Part shown: positions 11,523 to 22,449 of the stretch, piece after piece
Layout of the letters: each line of letters starts with the position of its first letter
Numbering within the stretch: position 1 is the stretch's first letter
NCBI GenBank assembly: GCA_001953115.1
Contig: LSSL01002679.1
Location: 1-40,752 of the forward strand
DNA: 40,752 nucleotides
Direction of reading: 5' to 3'
Source of the DNA: Smittium mucronatum
Lineage: Eukaryota > Kickxellomycota > Harpellomycetes > Harpellales > Legeriomycetaceae
Made by a program: the position numbers and the translations under genes
Notes under the pieces: generated by a model
Databases searched by the model: none
What the model saw: the letters and a program-made list of their open reading frames with translations, nothing else
What the model was told of the DNA's origin: nothing

Positions 11523-14131
11523 ATGCCACCTTTTTACTCTATAAAAATCATTTTAAAAGGTTGTAAAAATAATCCCCTTAGGAAGGATATACATTTCAAT
11601 AAATATAAAATATACGACACTGTTAATTAATCTTAGACTAAAATTTTTTATTTCAATAATCAATAAAATATTTACTTAATAATCCTAATTCAGAAATACA
11701 TATTATATTAAAACCCCCTTTTGAAAAACAGACTTTGGATTGATAGATTATATTCTATTTTTGAATTCCCCTATTTTTAAATTACATGATAATTTATAAA
11801 CATATAAAATTTATAGTTACCATTTAGCTCTACATTTTCTTATCGTTTTAAATTATTTATGATTTAAGTTACAAAAGTCATTTTCTTATAAATTCCAAGG
11901 CTTTTTTTTATGTAATCGGTGATTTTAAATTGAAAAAAATAGCAAAAATTATCTTTTTGGTTAATTATTTTATTTTTATATCGAATTTTTGAACTCTATC
12001 AATATATTTTAATAATTATAAATAGGTATTATTTTGAAGACATAAAAAAACCGACTTTAAGTTTTCAAAAATTATGTATTACTATCTAAAATATTTAATT
12101 TAAAGACGTTCAATTTAAATGTCATATCCAATAATTATATTTATTCACTATATATTTATTCGCCTGATTTTTAATTTTTTTAAATAGAAAATTCTCTAGA
12201 ATTGAGAGTTTTCAAATAAAATGAAGAAAATGAAACAGATAGAAATTTCATATTCAATTATTTTGTAGGCTTCTTATATGACTATTTATTATGCGGATAG
12301 TGTAATTAAGTCACTGAGATCTACCCCCAACTAAAAATATAGTATTAAAAATGATTAGAACCACAGATAGATCATTAAGTTGAAATTTTCTAGTTCTATA
12401 TAATAAAAATTGTACCATTTATCATAATAAGCCAAGATAATTAATTAGGATTTTCAATTAATTAATTTCAAATATATTTGATATTTCGTCTTTATTATAA
12501 CCCAATTTCTTTCTTTTTTTCGCCCTCTTATAGAAGTACTCATTTTTAATTCAATTTGGGGCTTCTTATAATAAAACTTATTATAATACGCCAATTTTTT
12601 CACTCTTTAACGCTCAATTTTTATTAAATGCCTTAAGCCAATATCGGGTCTATTTTAACAAAAACATGTTATGCTTTAACTTATAATCCTTTTAATTATA
12701 TAAAAATTCAAATAATCCTCAGAAGTATCGGAGTTATTGTGATAAGAAGCCATTAAATGTTGTTTAATCAATTATTTTAATGTTTATGAAGTCGTAATTT
12801 CGTTAATAGGAAAAAAGAGAAGTATTTTTTGTATTATTTCTTTGGATTTTTTTTTATTTAATTTGTCTAATTAAACAAAAAACGCGTAAAATTAAAAAAA
12901 TCACTTAATTATTAGTGAATAATGAAGGAATTTTAGTGATGAGAGTTTGGGAAATTTTAATTTTGGTTATCTATATATGATTTAATAGAATCAGGCTATT
13001 TTTTGGTTAAAGGGAAATTTTTAACTTTTTATTATTCTTTCAGTTTATAATAATAATACCTTTCATCGAATGATTTCTAATAAAACTACAAAATTTGTAT
13101 GAAAAAATCTAAAATTCTTATTCTTTTTTATTTCTTGTATGGTCAATTTAAATCATTTACTTAAATATAAACCCTAAATATAAATAAACAGCTAACTCTT
13201 TCCAGATACTAATAAGCCTGGCCTCTGTTTACCATTTTTTAAATTTATAATTGGAATAAATTCATGACTAGACTAATTGTATACAATATCCTTCTTCTAA
13301 TGATAATATTGAGCAAAACTGAGTCTCATTTTTAGAGACATTAGCTCTGAAATATTCAGCACAACGTCACCACATAAAAATACAAATACAAAGATGCTAC
13401 TGTTAAAAGTTGTGTATGCAGTCGATAATATATTCATAAATAGAAATGTATATTCTAATAAATTTAACTTTTTTATGTATTCTGCTGATTAGATATTAGC
13501 TTGAGATCCGAAATACATTACTATATTATGCATTAAAATATAGCTAAAACCATTTAAAAGATGGATTTATATATTCGTATATTTAAAATCCACATTGTTT
13601 TTGTTAATCAATATAAACATATCTGTGGTTTTCATTAATTTAATTGACACATATTGAAACCTTAGATAATATTCAATAAACGAATATGAATAGCCTACTT
13701 TGCTATATTAAAATCCATTCTGATATATAATCTCGGCCAGAAAACAATAAATTTCATGGTAAATTTTCACTTATGCTCTTTTTATTTAATTTAAAATAAT
13801 TTATATTTTAGATTTTTTAAAATCTCTCTTCTCCAAAAAAAATAAGAGCCCTATGAATTTGTTTTCAGAGAGTCTTTGTCATCTATTTGAAATTATATAG
13901 GATCTCCCATCTAGATAAGCGCTCTTTAAAGCGCATTTAGATTTTTAAAAAAAAACTTTGACATTTTATAACCGGATCTATCTTTGTGTAAGAATCATAA
14001 AACAAATCCACATATTATATCTGTATTATTTTAAAATGGGTACTTTATTTCAATTTTTTATCAATAGGTAAAATCTGATCAATCTCTTTAAACGATCAAA
14101 AGCTATAATAGTTTATATTAAATCAAAAAAA
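11523..14131. other. AT-rich gene-free spacer
   Basis: No open frame over 60 codons, no RNA gene, and no long repeat seen. Content is AT-rich with short local palindromes such as TTATAATA/TATTATAA near 12570-12590, expected by chance at this composition. The last ~100 bases presumably hold the promoter of the next gene. Confidence 0.6.
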
Positions 14132-14866
14132 ATGGAAAATCCAATCCATTCTTCTGACCCGGATAATATTTCACGCCCAACAATAGATATATCACACATT
14201 GGATTTTCACAATCCATTGCTATCGAGACTAGAGAAGGGTACCAACAATCCAGAATAATTAGAGACTCTAGGGGTAGTATTATAAACGAAAAATCAAGCG
14301 CGCATTTAAAATCAAATAGACGATTTTTACTTCTATTGTTTTCAACTTTTTTTTTTTTTTTGGTAACTTTTTTTTTCTTATATTGGCCAAGGGCTCCAAA
14401 TATCAAATATGCAAGAATAAGTCCATTAGTAGCTTCTGAACTGAAAGAGCCAACAAATTCACTCGGTAAAAGGGGCAATGAAAAATCTGATCATTATTTT
14501 CCTTTGTCTATTTTCTTATCAATAGAAAATCCAAATGGTATGGAAATAAGAATATATAACATTACCACCCAAGGAGTCATGATCTTAGATGAAGATGGAA
14601 CTTATCCATTAGGAAAAGGTTATTCTAAATCACAAATTACGATACCAAAAAAGAGTTCGATATTCAAGATGGAAATAAACTTCGATTTTTTTCTGAACTC
14701 TGATCATCCAAATTACTTGCGTATGCTTAAACAAATCACAAAAAATTGTCTTTTAGATAAAACTCCTATAAAATTTAAACCAGAGATAACAGTTCATACC
14801 AATATGGACCCATGGCTTCTTTATCGATCTAAAACGATGAACATTGAAATCTTAGAGTGCATTTGA
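14132..14866 (+). CDS. Single-pass type II membrane protein with LEA-2/WHy-like domain
   Basis: The frame encodes 244 residues. Residues 1-64 are polar and end in basic SNRR, which predicts a cytosolic N-terminus. Residues 65-84 are a strongly hydrophobic Leu/Phe segment, followed at once by WPRAP (85-89). The remainder (about 120-243) has the look of an LEA-2 (late embryogenesis abundant, WHy) fold: a hydrophobic strand, IENPNG (131-136), then alternating strands and the GKGYSKSQITIPKKSS stretch. Membrane-anchored proteins with this TM-WPR-LEA2 layout occur in fungi; their function is poorly known, so I assign none. The Phe run comes from a T16 homopolymer around 14347, where a sequencing slip could shift the frame, but the frame stays open on both sides. 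Intronless. Start is supported by an A-rich leader and an A at -3. Confidence 0.78.
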   Translation: MENPIHSSDPDNISRPTIDISHIGFSQSIAIETREGYQQSRIIRDSRGSIINEKSSAHLKSNRRFLLLLFSTFFFFLVTFFFLYWPRAPNIKYARISPLVASELKEPTNSLGKRGNEKSDHYFPLSIFLSIENPNGMEIRIYNITTQGVMILDEDGTYPLGKGYSKSQITIPKKSSIFKMEINFDFFLNSDHPNYLRMLKQITKNCLLDKTPIKFKPEITVHTNMDPWLLYRSKTMNIEILECI

Positions 14867-14893
14867 GAATCGAAAAATGAAAAACATTATCAT

Positions 14894-14907
14894 AGTTTAG
14901 CTAAACT
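14894..14907. repeat. Perfect 14-bp palindrome after the LEA-like gene
   Basis: AGTTTAGCTAAACT, followed by T residues, starts 28 bases after the stop codon. It could form a small hairpin in the 3' untranslated region. No known signal is matched. Confidence 0.4.
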
Positions 14908-14948
14908 TTTTGGAAAGTTAAGATGAAAAACCACCAGTGCTAACTTTT

Positions 14949-14954
14949 AATAAA
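14949..14954 (+). terminator. Candidate polyadenylation signal AATAAA
   Basis: AATAAA lies 83 bases past the stop of the LEA-like gene. The position is right for a 3' end, but the hexamer is frequent in this composition. Confidence 0.3.
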
Positions 14955-16495
14955 AACTTACAGATATAAATAAATATCTTTAAACCAGAGTTTTTTAATT
15001 TTAATATAAATGTCAATATTATATTAAATTTTAGGGACTATAATTTAAAAATATAATTATTTGTTTCAAAATCGCTTAAAATTATTGAGAAAGTTATTCA
15101 AGCTAAGATTAGTAGTGTTATCTAAATACATACAATGTTGATGATACACAAAGCATAATTTTTCCATTGTGTTAACTGAAATATAACGATTTTTCATTTC
15201 GCATTTCAGAGTATAAAATCTATTCTTAATTTTTTTTGAATATGTATTTAAATATTTAGTTATTTTTTGAAACGAAAAAAGAAGTTTATTTGTAAAATTA
15301 TAGAAATTAGTTATATATAAAATATACAGGCAATAAACAAACGATTCATGTATTATAGAGATTAAAAGGTTAAAAATTCCTTAATTATGCCCCTAGCATC
15401 AACATTTCGAAAACTGTATTAGTTCTCAAAAAATTTGAAACCAAAATTATAAAAGTCAAATTATAGGTGTAGGATGAGATTTTTTATTTAACCTAATTTA
15501 GGGTATAAAAGTTTCAATTTTTGATAGATAAAATTTTTTTAGAAGATAAGCTAAATGGAATAAAATTAACTTATTACTATGTTAACTAAATGGTAAAAAA
15601 TTATTGATATTACATTAGACCAGGCATGTATTATTTTAGAGAAAATTTCAAAAGCTTTAATAATCCATTAAATACTTTAAAAAAATCATTTTGAAAATAT
15701 AAATTTTATACCAAAAAACAAGCAAAATATAGAAAAAAAAGATTTTTTAATTAATAGTGTAAAATTATCTTTTGCTTGTAAAAAAAAATTTAGTGTAAGG
15801 GGAGAAACTAAAACATGTGTGTCACTATTATCAAGGGTAAGAGGGGAGAGAGGGGAGAGATGGAGAGTGTGGCGAGTATTTAATGCTAATAATAAAAGAA
15901 GAAACAATAGAGTGAGAATAAGAGCGTGAAAGAGGGTACAGCAAACAGGGAAGGGTAAGAGTTGTGGGGGGTGGGGGTGCATGAAAAGGGGGGAGATAAA
16001 TTATATTCTTATTTTTTGTAGTTTATATAAACTATTAACCTTGATTTTATTTCTTTATAAAATAAAATGCTTTCGACTGATTATTTTCTTAACTTTATTC
16101 TAAAATTGATATTGTACTTTATTTAAGTTTAAATTTTTTTATTTTCATCCCAAAAATTCCTATTTAAAAAACGATGTCATAAAATTTGCACTAGATTTTT
16201 TAGCCGTTCTAGAATTAGAATATTTTTAGTTAATTTATTAGCAAAATTACGCCTATTTTTAAAAATTATTCTTAAGAGTGGAGATAAATTATAAGTAAAT
16301 AATAATAATAATTAAGAATGAAACTTATTAGATTTTTTCGCCTTTTGTATTATATTAAATTAAAAATACAAGGCTATAAAATAAAATAAAAAAAATGAAG
16401 TAACAAAATTTTTATGAGTATTTTTTGAGCCGCATAAAATGTAAAATTAATTGAAATTTTTAGGGCGAAGAATAATCAACGTTATACCAAAAGAT
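14955..16495. other. AT-rich spacer containing a purine-rich, G-run patch (15796-15995)
   Basis: Mostly AT-rich without genes. The patch 15796-15995 is strongly purine-rich on the plus strand, with repeated GGGGAGAG words and a G6-T-G5 ... G6 cluster at 15966-15993. The antisense open frame at 15686-15982 is a by-product of that skew (Leu/Pro/His-rich, no motif) and is not called as a gene. Confidence 0.5.
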
Positions 16496-16693
16496 TGGTC
16501 ATATTAAGTACTATCATCTTTTATTGGATAATAAAACCTAACTTCCAAAACAAATAAAATTATAGTATTTAATTAAAATGAGTAACTAAATATATATATA
16601 TATATATATATTACTGAAAGTACGGTATTATTCCATACCTATCATCTTTAGCAAAGTTAAATGGGGACGGGAGTGCGGGACTTAATATGACCA
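16496..16693 (+). mobile_element. 198-bp mini-element with 14-bp inverted ends, related to the 19.7-23.7 kb retrotransposon
   Basis: TGGTCATATTAAGT (16496-16509) and its exact reverse complement ACTTAATATGACCA (16680-16693) bound the element. The first ~160 bp match the 5' end of the large minus-strand element (reverse complement of 23717 to about 23560). Shared blocks include CTTTTATTGGATAATA, TCCAAAACAAATAAAATTAT and CTGAAAGTA. The last 14 bases match its 3' terminus with one difference. It has no coding capacity and contains an (AT)n run at about 16591-16611. Best reading: an internally deleted, non-autonomous derivative. No target duplication is evident. Confidence 0.7.
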
Positions 16694-17171
16694 TCTCTTT
16701 CATATAAGGATAAAAGTATTTCTTCTAATAAAATAAAATTAAATCGGACAATTTAAAATACAATCGGCTAATTTGAAATTAAATCGACTAAAAAAAATCA
16801 AAATATATTATTTTTTATATTTTTCTAAGTTCAATTGACTAATTTCACAAATTAAAATCGCATGTTTTTGTTATTTGAATTTTCATGGGAAACGTAAATA
16901 TAACCATCCAGGAAACTTTTTTATATATTTTTTAGTTACCAAAATGAAAAATTCAAAATTTTTATAAAAAATTTTTGCGCAACTTATTGGATAACTACAG
17001 TTTTACGCGTATTGGCTATATTTAGCTTTATATTCAGCCAAATTATAGCGAAATTTAGCCATAATAGAAAGGTGATAATATAAATAAATATTAATTGAAC
17101 TTAACAGAGAATTTTTTCCCTATTTTACAATATATATATTTTTACTAATATCAAAAAAATGGAAAGAAAAG

Positions 17172-18770
17172 GCTAGTTTGGGATGAGATCGAAATTTTTT
17201 ATTTTAAAAAAGTCAGAGGTTTTTGGAAAAATTCTATTTTTAAAAATTTAAAGAAATATAAATCAGTTTATTACTACTGCGTTATTAAGGATTTATACTT
17301 ATACGATGGTGATCTGCGCGTGGATACATATTACGGCAGTAAAATTTTAGTATACAGATCTAAGACACATACTCTCAATTGTATAAGAACTAAAAAAATG
17401 TATACCAAAAAATCTATAATATAGCTTTATATTAATGAGAAAAAATCAAGTGGGATTAAACATATTTTGGAGGACTCTGGGTTTGAAGTTGTATAGGTAA
17501 AATATACTCTACGATAAGCAAATTTAAACAAAGGAATAAAAAGAAAAAAACTCGTTTTTTTAGGTGGTTTTGAATAATATTTTCAGATAATAAATACTCG
17601 GAAGACCTCAATTCATCCTATATCCCAGACTATTCTTCTGAAATAAATTTCATTAGATGCTTAGTAAAATCGAAAAAACAATTGGAAAATTTAAGGTAAT
17701 AAAAAAAAATTCACATATATACCACATTTAATCTCATAGATTGTGGTTATCTCGTGTTCTTTGTCGTTTTCACTGATATTTTTTAAAAAAAAATTCCCGT
17801 TGCTATTGAAATTGTCAACAAAGATGACTCATATAACCATAGCTGGTCCTTTTTATCAAATTAAAAAGAAATTTCAAGATATGTATTCTATTTGTTTATT
17901 GAGCACCTAATGGCCGACTCTGCACCACAAATATCCTTACCAATAAAAAATTTTAACCCAAAAATATTACGCAGACATTTTTGGGCGCATGGATCGAAGA
18001 ATTTGTGTAAAATACTTGGTCGCAATAAGAATCCATTCAATAGCTACATTATTAATAATTTGAAATTTATTCGTAGATTATACTCGAGAGAAATCTTCGA
18101 AAAAGGAAAAGTTTTATTTCTGCAAAAGCGGAGACAGTTTTGAAAACTTGACTAATATGATTGAAAAAATAGTCAAAACCTATTTCAAAAAAAAATCGAC
18201 GCATAGTTGTAATGTTAAATAATTTAGCCCTTCGACTAAAAACGGTACTATACGTTTCAACAGAAAGACGAAGGATAAATACATCCAATGGGGAAAAAAA
18301 TGATTTATTAGAGTTCACAATGATATGAAAAAAAATCACCCACGATTCTGAGGCTTTCTATTGCCCCAGATATGTAAAAATGATTAACAACGAGACGAAA
18401 AAAGATGGTGGAAAGATGAATTTTTATCAGCTTATTTATAATGATAATGTTAATTGAATTTATAAAGTCTATGACTCTCAAACCCAGGAAGAAATCATGT
18501 ACAGTATTTGCTTATCAATTAACGATATCTTTTTCGAAAGCCTAGATTTAGTCAAAGTCTTTTTTAAAGATAGAAATTTAATTTTTAGTAAAAATGTGGT
18601 TACAAACTGGAGAGATATTACTTGCACATGTATTGAATTTTCGGGAAAAAAAATGTTAGCACATATACGACTATCTCATCTATACAAAAAATACTAGTAT
18701 TTTTTTTATTAAAATTTTTCTAAATCAAAAAAATGCCGGAAGACCTAAATCGATAAAGAAAAATACAAAT
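17172..18770 (+). pseudogene. Dead MULE (Mutator-like) transposase, copy 2
   Basis: Family parts appear in order across broken frames. An N-terminal zinc-finger-like region lies at about 17250-17420 (DGDLRVDTYYGSKIL...KTHTLNC). The catalytic core at about 17722-18143 parallels copy 1 (ADSAPQI then FWAHGSKN). A SWIM-type finger remnant is at about 18610-18690 (WRDITCTCIEF...LAHIRLSHL), and a GRPKS tail at about 18735. The first catalytic Asp is gone (HIYTTF where copy 1 has HLDMTY). The Cys of the CxxH pair is Phe, and the SWIM CxH is LAH. Several stops and frameshifts separate the parts. MULE transposases move DNA elements by cut-and-paste; this one cannot. It lies between the mini-element and the retrotransposon, in opposite orientation to copy 1. 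I saw no convincing terminal inverted repeats. Confidence 0.75.
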
Positions 18771-19740
18771 TTGTCGACAAGACAAATTTATATGTTTTTT
18801 GGAAAATGAAAATAAATTTTATGAATTTTTTTTTTTTCAATTTTATTTACAAATCATTCATCAAATTTAAATCGGTTTAATATTGATAAAAAAATAATCA
18901 AAAACATTAATTAGTGATACAAATAAATTAGGATTCATCTAAAAGATAAGTTGGAAAAAAAATTAATACAAAATAAACCACCTATAAAATTGCTTTCTGT
19001 ATAATAAGCATGAATCACAGCTTTAAATAAAATATAATAAGGATTAAATGCACACTTAACACACAGCACATATTCCACTGAAATTTTATTTCTATAGTTT
19101 TATCACATATAGTTTAGTTTTTTTTAACGGCTAAAAAATTTTTACATCCAAATGGTATAAATTTAAATATTATGAATATTTTTTTATTTTGATTTAACCA
19201 ATAATTCAGGAGTGTTTTTTTGGGATTTTTTTATATTTATAAAACTCAGCTCATTCCTATCTCATCATTTCACAATTTTTTAGTTAAGCTAAATAGTTTC
19301 ATAAAGGTTAAAAAAACTTAATAACGAACTTAAAATATATTTAAAAAATTTAGAGAATAATTTTTGATGATTTTTATACTGAATTTACCAATTTCTAATA
19401 GTTTTCAACAGCTGGAATAAATTTATATGTAATTTACCTATTGCAAAATAAATAAATAGGTATTTAATTTTAGCCAATTAAATGAAAATGGGGTTATAAC
19501 GGGTAATTTTGGTCGATTTTGATTTGGAAATTTAGTCGATTTGAATTAGCATATTATTAAAAATAGTGAATTATGATTCAATATAATATATTTCGATTCG
19601 CTTTGGTCGATTTTATATTATCTTTGTTGAATTAAAATCATTTTAGTCCAAAATAACCAGCTAACCTTTTGTATAATATTGACTAGTCTTGCATTATATT
19701 ATAAGGGGGTGGTCATATCAAGTTAAATTAGAGGTATTAT

Positions 19741-20610
19741 TTATTCATTCATGTTTTGCTGGGTACTAAAATAAATTCTGTAATAGGTATCGAGAATATT
19801 AAAATTAGACCAAAACGCATGCGATATTATTTTATCTGCAGTTAATTTAGCTTTGGTCACCTGAGTCGCTCCGATTGCTTGAGCTTTAAGTATTGGGTTT
19901 TTTGTTGGTTGCACTATTAATCCTCAAAATTTTCTTATGTTTCTGGTTATACTGTCAACAGATTGCAGCTTTTTAGGGAAGCTTTTTAGGAAAGCTTGTG
20001 TTTACAAACAGCCTGTTGACCATAATTTCCTTGTTTTTAGAATGTGTAGTGGGGAATAATCTCGTTACCACATTATTATTGCACGCGGTATATGATATTA
20101 ATGGACATATCAAGGGATTATTGTGGATATTTTTTTATAAGACAGTCCATTTTTTTTGCATTTTCATTTTTCTTTGAGAGAAATAATCACCAAATTAAGT
20201 TTTAAATTGATTATTTTAGTTCTTGCGACACCGACGAGATTTATATTTATAGAGCGTAAGAATCAACAAAGTGAAAATATCTAGCAGAATTTAGTTGTGA
20301 TTCTTGATATAACAAATCTGCTACCACCCCTCCTCATTCTTGTAACTTTAAAGTTATCTGATTTGTACAACTATGAACTGGCGAGTGATCTTATCTATGT
20401 TTTTTTTATAGCAATTAAGAATGATTTATTTAATGTGCTTTTTCCATGGATCTTGAATCTGTAGCTAGGTTTATAATTGCAGATTTATAAGACCTAATCG
20501 TACAGAAGATGAGATTTTTTGTTTTAAACAGATGTGACAGATAATTTAAAATATTATTGGCTTAAATTGCTTCCGATTTTTTGTTTCTTAGGTGCCAATC
20601 TAGAAAACTA
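19741..20610 (-). pseudogene. Tyrosine recombinase (YR) of the DIRS-like element
   Basis: The N-terminal core-binding part is clear at 20420-20560: ANNILNYLSHLFKTKN then CTIRSYKSAIINLATDS, the usual helical SAM-like segment. The C-terminal part at 19741-19915 reads GATQVTKAKLTADKIISHAF, WSNFNILDTYYRIY, ending QQNMNE and a TAA. The WS...YY block contains the nucleophile tyrosine. The preceding HxxR box reads LKAQ, so the catalytic His and Arg are lost. Between the two parts the frames are broken. The normal role is site-specific integration of the circular DNA copy. This domain is the main evidence that the element is a YR retrotransposon and not Ty3-like. Confidence 0.82.
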
Positions 20611-20662
20611 TGTTGCGTAGAATGGTACTTGTATCTACACTTGATTTCTAGTTTGTTGGGGA

Positions 20663-20938
20663 TTATAATTTTAATGGTTGTATCAGAAAAATCTTGGGCC
20701 TTGAAGTTGATCTGCTTAATTTCAATTCCATAAGACAAGGGCTCTTGTTTCTCAGTAGCGGCGACTTTTCGCTTTTCAGATATGGAACTAATGTTAAAGT
20801 TTGTAATAGTAGAGGCTGGAATAAGGATAATATCTGTAAGTCTGGAAAAAATATTGGATTAACCACATTGTTGTCTCCAACTTCAGTGTTAAGCTTTTTC
20901 TCCGGACCTTCTGAATCATTTGGGAGATGGGATTTCAA
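20663..20938 (-). pseudogene. Linker region between RNase H and recombinase
   Basis: The open stretch includes NPIFFPDLQILSLFQPLLL and LVPYLKSEKSPLLRNKSP. Its position and character fit the segment that follows RNase H in these elements (a TPxWPxxxWxP-like line, then an LPLL-like line). It has no independent function that I can name. The plus-strand open frame 20694-20978 is its antisense shadow. Confidence 0.5.
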
Positions 20939-21287
20939 GGGGGACAGCAGTATGGGCTCTCTCAGTCAGAACAGTTGAAGGCAAAGGCGTTTTTCCCTAT
21001 CGTTTTCTTATCTGGGAACCAGCTGTGGTAGTTTTTTACCTTCTTTTTCGCCCATGATGCAAAAAGATCTAAATATTGTGTGACTTAGAGTTTCGCTATA
21101 TCTAAAAAGACCAAGTCCGACAATTACCATTATATTTTTGCAGTTATTCTGCTTGTTGCATCGACCGGATTCATTAAGAACGGTACATAAGTCACTTGAG
21201 AGTGTGAATTCATCACCAGATAGCGTTTAAATATTTTTTCGAAAATTTTTAGCAATTTGGTCGAGGTGGTTCACAAAACTTTTTCAT

Positions 21288-21518
21288 TTATGAGAGATTT
21301 TTCGTATTGTCAGAGTACACCAGTACCGAACGACCCACAACTTCTGTAAGACGAAGAGCGTATAAAATCTTCAATACATTATTTTCGTTGATACTAATTG
21401 ATGCTTCTGAGGGACTCCAGAAACATAAGTAGGATTGGGTGCCCGCAACCATTTCCCAAGCTATATTGTTAGCATCAGTGAAGTCTTCCTTCTCAGGAGT
21501 TTCGGGAAGTAAAGACAT
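21288..21518 (-). pseudogene. RNase H domain of the DIRS-like element
   Basis: The frame contains FTDANNIAW (first catalytic Asp), SYLCFWSPSEASISIN, ILYALRLTEVVGRS and VLVYSDNTKN (the SDNT motif with another catalytic Asp), in the order and spacing of DIRS/Ngaro RNase H. The acidic residue expected in the WKEL position appears replaced (INENNVL). RNase H removes the RNA strand after reverse transcription. The open frame ends at the SDNT motif, and the next part (MKKFCEPPRPNC, then LMYRS) continues the family pattern but is broken by stops. Confidence 0.8.
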
Positions 21519-21745
21519 CCCGCTGAAATTTTTTAATTTTTAAACCAGGAAAAAGGTTCTCAATAACTTTTTTAGTCAGAATAACTGTCGATACCCATGA
21601 ATAATAATTTTATAGACTGCTGTTCTTTAGCTCTAACTAGAAAAGCGAATGAAAAGTCCAAGAAACAGCGCTATTGACATCGCTCGGTCTTTTCTAAGAA
21701 GCTAACCAAGCCTTTCAAAGATTTTTTCCTAGTCCTTGGAATCGT

Positions 21746-22440
21746 TTATAATTTTCTTTGGAGGTTTTGGAGGTTTTGGAATTTTGATGAAGGGAACTTG
21801 AGGCTTATATCATGTGAATTTATTATCATCCCAAGTTGAGTTACCGTTTGTGATGGTGTATTTAAGTATCTCTCCATCTTGAATTTGTATACTAGTTTCA
21901 CAAACCTGGAATCTATTATATCTGTGTTCACTGTACACATTTCATTAGTTTTTTCTATGATTAGGAGTTCTTCCAAATACGCCGATATTCTTAGACCAAT
22001 TGTCTTCGCAAATTTTAATATCGGTCTGAAAACTTTGATATATGCGTGCGGGCTGAGTGAAAGTCATAATGGGAGCACTCTTAATTGGTAAATAATCCCG
22101 TTACAGTAAAATTGGAGGTACTTTTACTAGAGTTTGTGGATGAGGACGTACATTAACTCATCCTCCAGGTTGAGAGATGTCATAAAATTATTTCTGCGGA
22201 CCAGAGGTCAAATTTAAGGCAAGTATTTTATCTTGAAATTTCTCTGGTTCATGTTTTGCTTAAGTTTCCTCAGTTCTATGACTGATCCGAGTACCCCGGT
22301 CTTCTTTTTTATGGAAAATATGCTGCTTTGTAATTTGAGATCTGGTTTTTTGATATTTTTTATTGCGTATTTGAGAGCAGAGATGCAATTATTTCTGACA
22401 GTACGACATGAGTGGCTCCGTCTATCTTTCTCTTGTGTAT
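21746..22440 (-). pseudogene. Reverse transcriptase of the DIRS-like element, catalytic aspartates lost
   Basis: A single frame from about 22375 to 21746 carries the whole polymerase core: QSSIFSIKKKTG, SVIELRKLKQNMN, FMTSLNLEDEL (motif A), YQLRVLP, LSLSPHAYIKVFRP, RISAYLEELLII (motif C), then LGMIINSHDISLKFP. About five in-frame stops interrupt it (around 22230, 22220, 22128, 22125 and 22056) but no frameshift lies in this core. Family members have Asp in motif A (SLDL) and two Asp in motif C (YLDD). Here they read Asn and Glu-Glu, so the enzyme would be inactive even without the stops. The normal role is copying element RNA into DNA. The FG of the conserved VLPFGLSLSP block is replaced by Leu-stop. 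Confidence 0.88.
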
Positions 22441-22449
22441 CTGAATTTG

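Noticed and set aside
15686..15982. Open frame of 98 codons, minus strand, Leu/Pro/His-rich
   Set aside because: It lies antisense to a purine-rich patch; the skew removes stop codons on that strand. No motif.
16591..16611. (AT)n microsatellite
   Set aside because: Simple repeat inside the mini-element; no separate significance.
20694..20978. Plus-strand open frame of 94 codons
   Set aside because: Antisense shadow of the linker of the YR retrotransposon.
21746..22375. Ty3/gypsy LTR retrotransposon as the identity of the RT
   Set aside because: The downstream tyrosine recombinase, the SDNT-type RNase H and the short inverted ends fit YR retrotransposons; no integrase, protease or LTR was found.
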